Part shown: positions 9,706 through 16,162 of the stretch, in pieces | Numbering within the stretch: position 1 is the stretch's first letter | Layout: each line of letters begins with the position of its first letter | DNA from: Candidatus Pantoea formicae | GTDB lineage: Bacteria > Pseudomonadota > Gammaproteobacteria > Enterobacterales > Enterobacteriaceae | NCBI RefSeq assembly: GCF_011752625.1 | Contig: NZ_VWXD01000007.1 | Location: 225,334 to 289,333 of the forward strand | Direction of reading: 5' to 3' | Length of the DNA: 64,000 nucleotides | Position numbers and translations under genes: made by a program | The notes under the pieces: generated by a model | What the model was told of the DNA's origin: nothing | Database searches by the model: none | What the model saw: the letters and a program-made list of their open reading frames with translations, nothing else

Positions 9706-10440
9706 ATGGAAACCGATAAGCCGCGCCATACGTTGCGCGGCGTCGATCTTCACGCGTTTAACAATATGGATAGCTTCCTGCATTTCCTCCTGCCAGATGG
9801 ACAGCCACGTAACGGCACGCTGGTGGCGATGAATGCCGAGAAGATGCTTACGTTGGAAGAAGATGCTCAGCTGCGGGCGCTGATTGCCGAGGCGGAATTC
9901 AAGTATCCAGATGGCATCAGCATCGTGCGTTCATTACGTAAAAAGTATCCTGAATTACAGGTGAGTCGCATTGCCGGGGCTGATTTGTGGGAAGCTTTAA
10001 TGGAGCGCGCAGGCCGAACGGGCATTCCCGTGTTTCTGATTGGTGGCCGCCAGGCTGTGCTGGATGAAACCTGCGACAAGCTGCGTCGTCAGTGGAATGT
10101 GAACATTGTAGGCAGCCAGGATGGTTATTTTGCGCCAGCCGAACGTGATGAGCTGTTCGCGCGCATTGCAGCAAGTGGTGCGAAGATTGTTACCGTGGCA
10201 CAGGGATCGCCGCGTCAGGAGTTGTTGATGCGTGATTGCCGCGAACACTGGCCACAGGCCCTCTACATGGGCGTAGGTGGAACCTACGATGTTTTCACGG
10301 GACATGTCACCCGCGCGCCACGCATCTGGCAGAATTTAGGCCTTGAGTGGCTGTATCGTCTTATTCGTCAGCCTTCACGTTTGCGTCGCCAGTTAAAACT
10401 GCTGAAATATTTACGCTATCATTGGCGTGGCGATCTCTGA
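9706..10440 (+). CDS. wecG: WecG (RffM), UDP-ManNAcA transferase
   Basis: 244-residue glycosyltransferase of the WecG/TagA/CpsF family (GT26) that adds ManNAcA to lipid I, giving ECA lipid II. Family motifs are FVNAEKM-like (here VAMNAEKML), YPDGISIVR, FLIGG, VAQGSPRQE and the C-terminal GLEWLYRLIRQPSRLRRQ that helps membrane association. It is the last gene of the cluster. In E. coli the transporter gene yifK separates it from the tRNA operon; here the tRNA promoter begins about 110 bp downstream. I see no convincing intrinsic terminator directly after the stop. Confidence 0.96.
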   Translation: METDKPRHTLRGVDLHAFNNMDSFLHFLLPDGQPRNGTLVAMNAEKMLTLEEDAQLRALIAEAEFKYPDGISIVRSLRKKYPELQVSRIAGADLWEALMERAGRTGIPVFLIGGRQAVLDETCDKLRRQWNVNIVGSQDGYFAPAERDELFARIAASGAKIVTVAQGSPRQELLMRDCREHWPQALYMGVGGTYDVFTGHVTRAPRIWQNLGLEWLYRLIRQPSRLRRQLKLLKYLRYHWRGDL

Positions 10441-10548
10441 TATCGCTGATTTATTCAGCAATTCCCGGTCGACAGGCAGCGAAACTGCGCTATTTATCGA
10501 CGGAATGCACAAAGCGTAAGCAAACGCGTTTTTTTTATAAAAAAGGGC

Positions 10549-10577
10549 TGGACAGTATGAGGTCAAGCCCGTAGTAT
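10549..10577 (+). promoter_or_regulatory. Promoter of the tRNA operon
   Basis: TGGACA (10549-10554), a 17 bp spacer, then TAGTAT (10572-10577), with an AT-rich tract just upstream (10528-10542) that could act as an UP element. A G+C-rich discriminator leads into the first tRNA 21 bp downstream, as expected for a stringently controlled tRNA promoter. Confidence 0.7.
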
Positions 10578-10598
10578 GCCCATCCGCAACGGCGCTAC

Positions 10599-10675
<77 letters not shown>

Positions 10676-10762
10676 TTTAGTTTGTGCGCAAGAGCTTCGG
10701 TGGTTGGTTGACCGCGTTATGCAGTGAAAAGTAAGCAGGAATGCTTACGCACCAGAATTATG

Positions 10763-10838
10763 GTGGCTATAGCTCAGTTGGTAGAGCCCTGGATTGTGAT
10801 TCCAGTTGTCGTGGGTTCGAGTCCCATTAGCCACCCCA
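10763..10838 (+). tRNA. hisR: tRNA-His (anticodon GTG)
   Basis: 76 nt with encoded CCA. The anticodon GTG sits in GGATTGTGATTCC, and the acceptor GTGGCTA pairs with TAGCCAC. A G precedes the 5' end (10762) and would be the G-1 residue that identifies tRNA-His to its synthetase. It follows tRNA-Arg after 87 bp. Confidence 0.97.
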
Positions 10839-10854
10839 GATTTTGCTCGGACAC

Positions 10855-10941
10855 GCGATGGTGGCGGAATTGGTAGACGCGCTAGCTTCAGGTGTTAGTG
10901 TTCTTACGGACGTGAGGGTTCAAGTCCCTCCCTTCGCACCA
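10855..10941 (+). tRNA. leuT: tRNA-Leu (anticodon CAG)
   Basis: 87 nt class II tRNA with a long variable arm and encoded CCA; the anticodon CAG sits in AGCTTCAGGTGTT. The acceptor arm reads GCGATGG against CCTTCGC, leaving a U5-U68 mismatch. The T stem GAGGG/CCCTC is intact. It starts 16 bp after tRNA-His, so the two are processed from one transcript. Confidence 0.95.
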
Positions 10942-10985
10942 AGCAAAATTACGCGGTAGCGTGAAGAAGTAGAGAAGTAAAAAAT

Positions 10986-11062
10986 CGGCGAGTAGCGCAG
11001 CTTGGTAGCGCAACTGGTTTGGGACCAGTGGGTCGGAGGTTCGAATCCTCTCTCGCCGACCA
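10986..11062 (+). tRNA. proM: tRNA-Pro (anticodon TGG)
   Basis: 77 nt with encoded CCA. The acceptor CGGCGAG pairs with CTCGCCG, and the anticodon TGG lies in GGTTTGGGACC. Last tRNA of the cluster. Its 3' end from the T loop onward is copied again 163 bp downstream (see the repeat entries). Confidence 0.97.
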
Positions 11063-11103
11063 TATTCGAAAAGCCTGCTTGAAAAAGCAGGCTTTTTTCG
11101 TTT
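11044..11103 (+). repeat. Direct repeat, copy 1: tRNA-Pro 3' end plus terminator
   Basis: 60 bp from the T loop of tRNA-Pro through the terminator to CGTTT. It is repeated base for base at 11207-11266, an offset of 163 bp. Only the 19 nt from aatcc to the CCA end are tRNA sequence, so copy 2 cannot encode a tRNA. Confidence 0.95.
11071..11098 (+). terminator. Intrinsic terminator after tRNA-Pro
   Basis: AAGCCTGCTT, loop gaaa, AAGCAGGCTT, then a T run. This would end the tRNA operon transcript. An identical copy lies at 11234-11261. Confidence 0.9.
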
Positions 11104-11206
11104 GTAGCTTAAGAGGATGAGAGCCTCCGAAGGAGGTTTGAGCCGAGCGTAGCGAGACAACGTTGCTTTAGCAACGGCCCGTAGGGCGCTTCTCGCAGAG
11201 AAGCGT
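11104..11206 (+). ncRNA. Structured spacer between the two tRNA-Pro 3' ends (rtT-like candidate RNA)
   Basis: About 100 nt with three consecutive stem-loops: CCTCC/GGAGG (11124-11136), CGTTGC/GCAACG (11161-11176) and CGCTTCTC/GAGAAGCG (11187-11205). AGAGGAT at 11112-11118 is complementary to ATCCTCT at 11208-11214, so the whole block can fold as a closed multi-branch structure ending at the second CCA. The layout recalls the rtT repeats after E. coli tyrT, which also end in a copied tRNA 3' end. It would be transcribed only by read-through of the terminator at 11071-11098 or from its own promoter, which I did not find. The fold is seen in the sequence; RNA function is inference. Confidence 0.4.
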
Positions 11207-11266
11207 AATCCTCTCTCGCCGACCATATTCGAAAAGCCTGCTTGAAAAAGCAGGCTTTTTTCGTTT
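11207..11266 (+). repeat. Direct repeat, copy 2: tRNA-Pro 3' fragment plus terminator
   Basis: Exact second copy of 11044-11103, ending with the same hairpin terminator at 11234-11261. The tRNA part stops at the T loop, so this is a fragment and not a gene. Confidence 0.95.
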
Positions 11267-11328
11267 TTGCCTCTCCAGATGATTTCATCCTATTTGCCTT
11301 CGGAGGCGCAAAAACGAATGCTCGCTAT

Positions 11329-11442
11329 TGTCGCTTTTATGAGACATCTATCTCATTGATATTTAACAAGATTACAATTCCTTGCATAGCTTGTCGCTAA
11401 GCGGAGACATCTCACCGCAGGTGATGTCGCGAGATTACGACA
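11329..11442. promoter_or_regulatory. Three GlrR-type activator sites upstream of glmZ
   Basis: Three exact matches to TGTC-N10-GACA, the motif known for the response regulator GlrR (YfhA): 11329-11346, 11392-11409 and 11425-11442. They lie about 100-215 bp upstream of the sigma-54-type promoter, a normal enhancer distance for a sigma-54 activator. The motif and its role are established for glmY/glmZ in enterobacteria; binding here is inferred. Confidence 0.8.
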
Positions 11443-11516
11443 GAGCACGATGATCGGGGTGCTATTTCAAGACTATCCCGCTGATTTAAAATAACTTATG
11501 TCACCATCTGCAATTT

Positions 11517-11532
11517 TGGCACGGCTTGTGCA
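11517..11532 (+). promoter_or_regulatory. Sigma-54-type promoter of glmZ
   Basis: TGGCAC-N5-GTGCA, with the GG (11518-11519) and GC (11530-11531) elements at the required 12 bp spacing, placing +1 at about 11542-11544, exactly where the GlmZ sequence begins. AATAAT at 11532-11537 is a possible overlapping sigma-70 -10 box, but its -35 (CTGCAA) is poor. In E. coli both factors start from the same base. Confidence 0.75.
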
Positions 11533-11543
11533 ATAATTACCGT

Positions 11544-11743
11544 GTAGATGCTCATTCCACCTCTTATGTTTGCTCTAGCTACATAAACCTGGGAATGATG
11601 CAGAGCCCCTTACGGTATCCGTTGTCCAACCTGGCAGTATTTGCGCACGCTTTACTGCAGTAAGAAGGACATTACGTTGAGTCGGATACCATCAGTTGTC
11701 TGAACGACCTGATCTTACACCTGCTTATGGCAGGTGTTTTTTT
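11544..11743 (+). ncRNA. glmZ: Small RNA GlmZ
   Basis: About 200 nt. It begins GTAGATGCTCATTCC as in E. coli GlmZ, shares internal blocks such as GGAATGATGCAGAGCC and ACGTTGAGT, and ends in a terminator hairpin (ACACCTGC/GCAGGTGT plus T run). GlmZ base-pairs with glmS mRNA, with Hfq, to raise glucosamine-6-phosphate synthase, and is cut by RNase E with RapZ. It lies just before hemY on the opposite strand, its E. coli position. aslA and aslB, neighbours in E. coli, are absent. Sequence conservation is recalled, not aligned by tool. Confidence 0.92.
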
Positions 11744-11768
11744 ATCTGCACGTTGCTGCCATGCAGGC

Positions 11769-11793
11769 AAAAAAAAGCCGGGACAAGCCCGGC
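11769..11793 (-). terminator. Terminator of the hemCDXY operon
   Basis: Read on the minus strand: GCCGGGC, loop TTGT, CCCGGC, followed by a run of eight T. It lies 26 bp beyond the hemY stop and faces the glmZ terminator. Confidence 0.85.
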
Positions 11794-11818
11794 GTGCACA
11801 AAAGTAACAATCGTAAAA

Positions 11819-13015
11819 TTAGTTGCCTGAATTGGTCTTCAATGTCAGTAACAGGCCTTCACGGCGCATTTTTGCCGCGTCTTCCGGGCGGTGCAAACGG
11901 TCATAGACATCGGCCAGCCAAGCATAATCGAACGCGTCAGGACGCTGTGCTAAAGCCTGCTCAAAGGCTTCTGCTGCCTGTTGCCATTCACCATGACGCA
12001 TCAACATCTGCCCCAGCGTACTGTGCAGCAGCGGCGTCGCGCCATGCTGTTTCATTTGCTGACGTAGCGCTTTCTCCAGTGATTGCGGATCGCCGCTTTT
12101 GATGCGAGGCATCAGCAGCACCAGGCGATCGTCATACTGGCGTTTCAAGCCTTCCAGCACGATGTTTTGTGCCGTATCGGGATCGTCACACTCAATCAAA
12201 TGCTCAACCATGGCGACCTGCAACGCCGTCTCTTGGCGGGTTTTACGACTCTGGTTTTGCCACCATTTCTTCAGGCCTTCACTGCCTTGGTCGGCCATTG
12301 CCTGATTCATCAGGCCCAGCCAGGCCTGCTGCTGCAATGCCTCACGTTGTACTTCGTCGTTCACCTGAGATTTTCGCATCGACGGCAAAATGTCGAGTAA
12401 TGCGCCCCATGCGCCGGTACGAATATAAGCCTGTTCAGCCAGGCGCAGCACTTCTGGGTGACGCGGTGCCACTTCCAGCAAACGGTCAATGCCGTGGCGC
12501 GCCGCATGGTCTTCATTACGTGCAAGCTGCAGGCGTACGCGGGTGATTTCAACCGGAATGGTGTCGTTCTCAGAAAGCTCAGACGCACGTTCCAGATGTT
12601 GATTGGCTCGCACCTCGTCGCCGCGCTGTTGCGCCGCTTCAGCTGCCAGTAAATAGTTGGCGACGGGCTGATCGGCGTGATCGGCATTTTTCGACAGCAG
12701 TTTTTCTGCCTGCTTATAGTCACCTTCTGCCAGTTTCATCAGTGCACTTTGCGTATGGCGCTGGGCACTGCGGCGCTTGCGGCCTGTGAACCAACCACGG
12801 GTACGGGCGCCGGTACGGAACAGTCGGCGTAAAATCCACTCAATGAACAGAATCACCAGCAGGCTGAGAATCAGGATAATGACCAGACCGGTCACACTGG
12901 TTTCAATATTCCAGTTATCCGTTTGAATCAATACATAGCCCTGATGGCCCGCAATCATCGGCCCCAGCACCACCCCTGCAATCAGCAGGAGGAAAAGCAC
13001 TAATACTTTTAGCAT
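11819..13015 (-). CDS. hemY: HemY, inner-membrane TPR protein of the hem operon
   Basis: 398 residues, the E. coli length. Two N-terminal membrane segments (about residues 3-25 and 41-62) are followed by a basic stretch and a helical TPR-like cytoplasmic domain with repeats such as GEWQQAAEAFEQALAQRPD near the C-terminus. It is the last gene of hemC-hemD-hemX-hemY and follows hemX by 2 bp. The family is conserved in heme operons but its biochemical role is not settled; it is not the protoporphyrinogen oxidase HemY of Gram-positives. Confidence 0.92.
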   Translation of the reverse strand: MLKVLVLFLLLIAGVVLGPMIAGHQGYVLIQTDNWNIETSVTGLVIILILSLLVILFIEWILRRLFRTGARTRGWFTGRKRRSAQRHTQSALMKLAEGDYKQAEKLLSKNADHADQPVANYLLAAEAAQQRGDEVRANQHLERASELSENDTIPVEITRVRLQLARNEDHAARHGIDRLLEVAPRHPEVLRLAEQAYIRTGAWGALLDILPSMRKSQVNDEVQREALQQQAWLGLMNQAMADQGSEGLKKWWQNQSRKTRQETALQVAMVEHLIECDDPDTAQNIVLEGLKRQYDDRLVLLMPRIKSGDPQSLEKALRQQMKQHGATPLLHSTLGQMLMRHGEWQQAAEAFEQALAQRPDAFDYAWLADVYDRLHRPEDAAKMRREGLLLTLKTNSGN

Positions 13016-13017
13016 GC

Positions 13018-14148
13018 TTAGCCTCCTTGTTGAGTAGCCGGAACGGATGGCTGCGCCAGTAGATTTCTCACGCGGGTTTGCATCAGTTTTTCCAGCAGTG
13101 CCTGGCTCTCCAGCGTATCGGGTACATCCATTGAGATGTTTTGCTGGCTGAGTTCATCTAATTGAGCAAGAAACGCTTTCGTGGCGGCATCATTAGTGTC
13201 GTACCAGGCGCGTACCCAGGTGGATACCGCATCAATCGACTGCTTGTAGATCTCATCCTGATGGCGCGGTACGGCCTGTGCCGCAATCAACAGGCGAGAA
13301 CGGATGTTTTCACGTAGATAGACGTCTTGATTTGGTGCCAGCAAAGGCTGTGCCGTGTTGTCGCGGCGGCGGATGGTAATAAAATCATCCATAAAGTTGT
13401 GCCAGCTTTTCACCAGGTTTTGACGCCATTCATGCAGCGAGCTGGATAACTCACCGCCATCCGCATCCATCGGTGAATCATCACTGTCATTGTCGGCCAG
13501 GCGCAGGTTATCGACGCCATTCGACAGCTGATTGAGTTTGAGGATGATGCCGTCGTAATCCACCTGGCTGACGGTGGAAAGTGAACTGATGTCCTGCGTC
13601 AGTGCGCGGCGCACATTCATCACGCTGGGGTCATTCATGTCAGCCAGGCTGGTGTCTGCGCTTTTTAGCAGCGCAGCGGCGGTGGTGACATCCTGGTCGC
13701 TCCACAGTTTGCGACCTGCCAATTTCACCAGGTAGTCAGCTTGCGCTACCAGCCAGGTGCGCGTGTCGTTGCCGGAAATCGTCGCGACTTTATCACGCAG
13801 GGTTTCCAGCTCTTTGGCACTGTTGTCCTGCTGAGTGCGCGCTTCCTTTAATGCCGTATTGGCCGCATCCAGCTGTTGCGTGAGCTGTTGTTTGTCGCTG
13901 CCCAGTTGCTGTTGCAACGCGCTGAGCTGCTCGCTGAGGTTTTGGTTAGTTTGAGCCTGTAAGTCGGCCTGGTGTTTCCCATTCAGGTAAAGTCCTGCGC
14001 CAATCGCCAGCGCAATCACAATCGCCACCGCACTCAGTACTTTGCCGTCGCTTTTTTTATCACGAGGCTTTTTGTTGTCTGGTTTGGGGGAAGTGTCCGC
14101 TGGGGTGGTTTCATCAACCATGGCGGAGGGGGCTTTTTGTTCCGTCAT
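13018..14148 (-). CDS. hemX: HemX, single-pass membrane protein of the hem operon
   Basis: 376 residues (E. coli about 393). The cytoplasmic N-terminus is rich in Pro and Lys (about residues 1-35), a membrane segment follows near 37-54, then a coiled-coil stretch rich in Gln/Leu (about 60-115) and a helical periplasmic domain. It is often annotated as uroporphyrinogen-III C-methyltransferase, but it lacks the SAM-binding motifs of true CobA/CysG enzymes, so I treat that name as unsafe. It lies between hemD (23 bp gap) and hemY. Confidence 0.9.
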   Translation of the reverse strand: MTEQKAPSAMVDETTPADTSPKPDNKKPRDKKSDGKVLSAVAIVIALAIGAGLYLNGKHQADLQAQTNQNLSEQLSALQQQLGSDKQQLTQQLDAANTALKEARTQQDNSAKELETLRDKVATISGNDTRTWLVAQADYLVKLAGRKLWSDQDVTTAAALLKSADTSLADMNDPSVMNVRRALTQDISSLSTVSQVDYDGIILKLNQLSNGVDNLRLADNDSDDSPMDADGGELSSSLHEWRQNLVKSWHNFMDDFITIRRRDNTAQPLLAPNQDVYLRENIRSRLLIAAQAVPRHQDEIYKQSIDAVSTWVRAWYDTNDAATKAFLAQLDELSQQNISMDVPDTLESQALLEKLMQTRVRNLLAQPSVPATQQGG

Positions 14149-14171
14149 TATGGCTCATCCCATTGTTAAGT

Positions 14172-14912
14172 TCAGCGTAACGCGCGCAGCAGCGCATCGT
14201 TATCGGCACCATCGGCTACGTCAACGTCCTGCCAGCCTAATTCGGCGGCTTGCGTAGCCAAACGTTCACTGACGACCACCAGCCGACAGTGCAATAACCA
14301 TTCCCGACGATCGATTGGCGGAAACAGTGCAAACAGTTGTTGTAACATCTCACCGCTGGTGACCACCAGTGTGGTGATACCCCGGTCGCGCCAGCGTCGG
14401 CCCTCAATAGCGCCGTCATAATGCTTTTCACAGCGCTGATAGCACTCGCAATACTCAACGCTGGCACCTCGTGCGAGCAGCGTCTCTGCCAGTAATTCGC
14501 GGCCCGGACTGCCACGCAAGATTAGCGCACGTTTGCCCTCTACTTGCTGCAAACGATTGAGACGCACCAGTTCTTCACTGGTCTCCCGCGCATGAGGATA
14601 GTCTACTTTCAGATGACTGACGGTATGCAATGCCAACGCAGTGCTGCGGCCTATCGCATAATAGTCAAGCGCATCGGGCCAGGCGAGGGCATGGCGCTGC
14701 AAGGCTGGATGGGCAAAAAGCACGACCTGCTGCGACAGCAAAAATACCATATCGCCCGGCTGCAATGCCGCCAGCTTTTGTGGCAGGTGTTCAAGATCGC
14801 GACCCGGCGTGAATTCAATCAGCGGTAAGGTCCACGCCAGTTTTCCTTGGGTTCGCAAACGCGAAACCAATTCACTGGCGGCGGGCTCTGGGCGGGTCAC
14901 GAGGATGGTCAT
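14172..14912 (-). CDS. hemD: HemD, uroporphyrinogen-III synthase
   Basis: 246 residues, the family length. It cyclises hydroxymethylbilane with inversion of ring D to give uroporphyrinogen III. The fold is poorly conserved, but the N-terminus MTILVTRPEPAASEL, the internal FLSQQVV, and the C-terminal TSGEMLQQLF and VVVSERLATQAAELGW regions are typical. It overlaps hemC by 4 bp, so both are translated from one message. Confidence 0.94.
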   Translation of the reverse strand: MTILVTRPEPAASELVSRLRTQGKLAWTLPLIEFTPGRDLEHLPQKLAALQPGDMVFLLSQQVVLFAHPALQRHALAWPDALDYYAIGRSTALALHTVSHLKVDYPHARETSEELVRLNRLQQVEGKRALILRGSPGRELLAETLLARGASVEYCECYQRCEKHYDGAIEGRRWRDRGITTLVVTSGEMLQQLFALFPPIDRREWLLHCRLVVVSERLATQAAELGWQDVDVADGADNDALLRALR

Positions 14913-15850
14913 GCGGGAGGTTGTCCTTGATAGACGTCACGCAGGATGTCACGGGCACCGCCATCCAGCAGCTCTTCTGCCAGTGAAATACCCATCTGTT
15001 CAGCCTGCTCGCGCGGGCCACGACGTTCACCCACCACCATTTGATGGCCATCCGGCGAACCGACCAGGCCGCGCAGCCATAGCTGGCCATCTTCCAGTAC
15101 CGCGAAGCTACCGATCGGCACCTGACAGCCGCCTTCAAGGCGGGTATTCATGGCGCGTTCAGCACGGACGCAAATCGCGGTATCGCTGTGATTCAACGCG
15201 TCCAGCAGGGTAATCAGTGCGTGATCGTCCAGGCGGCATTCAATGCCCACAGCACCTTGGCCCACTGCCGGTAAGGAGACCTCAGCCGGCATTGCCTGAC
15301 GAATGCGCGCTTCCAGCCCTAAACGCTTGAGCCCCGCCGCAGCAAGAATAATGGCGTCATATTCACCGGCGTCCAGCTTACCTAAACGGGTGCCAACGTT
15401 GCCGCGCAGTGAGCGAATCACCAAATCAGGACGACGTGCGCTGAGCTGGCATTGGCGACGTAGGCTGGATGTACCGACCACCGCACCCTGCGGCAGTTCA
15501 TCAATCGAGTGGTAATGATTAGAGACAAACGCATCACGCGGATCTTCACGCTCGCAGATGGTCACTAATCCTAAACCTTCGGGGAAATCCACGGGGACAT
15601 CTTTCATGGAGTGCACCGCAAGATCGGCGCGATTTTCCAACATGGCCAGTTCGAGTTCTTTGACAAACAGCCCTTTACCCCCCACTTTAGCCAGCGGCGT
15701 GTCGAGGATAATATCGCCTTTAGTGACCATCGGGACCAGCTCAACGCGCAGCCCCGGATGTGCTGCCATCAGGCGTTGTTGGACATATTGTGCCTGCCAC
15801 AGGGCAAGAGGACTTTGCCTGGTAGCAATTCTGAAAATTTTGTTTAACAT
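14909..15850 (-). CDS. hemC: HemC, hydroxymethylbilane synthase
   Basis: 313 residues. It joins four porphobilinogens into hydroxymethylbilane using a dipyrromethane cofactor bound to Cys in the visible LEGGCQVPIG motif. Other motifs: RIATRQSPLALWQA, GKGLFVKELE, HSMKDVP, GTSSLRRQ, RGNVGTRLGKLD. I chose the ATG at 15850 (MLNKIFRIATRQ) because it matches the E. coli start and length; another ATG lies 12 nt upstream at 15862 and neither has a strong SD. First gene of the minus-strand hem operon, divergent from cyaA. Confidence 0.95.
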   Translation of the reverse strand: MLNKIFRIATRQSPLALWQAQYVQQRLMAAHPGLRVELVPMVTKGDIILDTPLAKVGGKGLFVKELELAMLENRADLAVHSMKDVPVDFPEGLGLVTICEREDPRDAFVSNHYHSIDELPQGAVVGTSSLRRQCQLSARRPDLVIRSLRGNVGTRLGKLDAGEYDAIILAAAGLKRLGLEARIRQAMPAEVSLPAVGQGAVGIECRLDDHALITLLDALNHSDTAICVRAERAMNTRLEGGCQVPIGSFAVLEDGQLWLRGLVGSPDGHQMVVGERRGPREQAEQMGISLAEELLDGGARDILRDVYQGQPPA

Positions 15851-15880
15851 ACTGTTAACCATTTTGATCGTTCATCGATT

Positions 15881-15910
15881 ATCCTATCATTGATAGGGGA
15901 ATGCTGTCAG
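15881..15910 (-). promoter_or_regulatory. Candidate hemC promoter
   Basis: On the minus strand CTGACA (15910-15905), 18 bp, then TAGGAT (15886-15881), about 30 bp upstream of the hemC start. The small palindrome CCTATC-att-GATAGG spans the -10 region. The rest of the 312 bp hemC-cyaA gap holds the cyaA control region. Confidence 0.45.
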
Positions 15911-16035
15911 TTTCAACGGATTGAAAAGGCCCCGATGCCAGATTGGATCGCATAGCGCGGCATAATCTGAGGTCGAAGTCCGAAAAAGCAGGGCTACCAA
16001 CGGAACGTGCTAAACTGTTAGGTAGCGCAACTTTC

Positions 16036-16071
16036 TTTACGGTCAATCCTCCAGGTGTTAGATTGATCACG
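16036..16071 (+). promoter_or_regulatory. cyaA promoter with overlapping CRP site
   Basis: TTTACG (16036-16041), 16 bp, TTAGAT (16058-16063). A CRP-type site TGTTA-N6-TCACG (16056-16071) covers the -10. This matches the arrangement of the main E. coli cyaA promoter, where CRP-cAMP represses. It gives negative feedback of cAMP on its own synthesis. The match is seen; repression is known from E. coli. Confidence 0.8.
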
Positions 16072-16162
16072 TTTCCAGCAATAATTTGCCCGATATCTTT
16101 ATTATTAAGCGGCAGGTTTTGGAAACAGGGTGCTTAACACTGGGACAATCAGGCGAAACGTC

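Noticed and set aside
11207..11225. Second tRNA-Pro gene
   Set aside because: Only the 3' 19 nt are present; there is no anticodon arm or 5' half.
10888..11226. 112-codon minus-strand frame across the tRNA-Leu/tRNA-Pro region
   Set aside because: It runs antisense through two tRNAs and the structured repeat. Similar spurious proteins (with phrases such as RERIRTSDPLVPNQLRYQ) are known annotation artefacts at tRNA loci.
13018..14148. HemX as uroporphyrinogen-III methyltransferase
   Set aside because: The SAM-binding motifs of CobA/CysG are not seen; only the general HemX architecture is supported.
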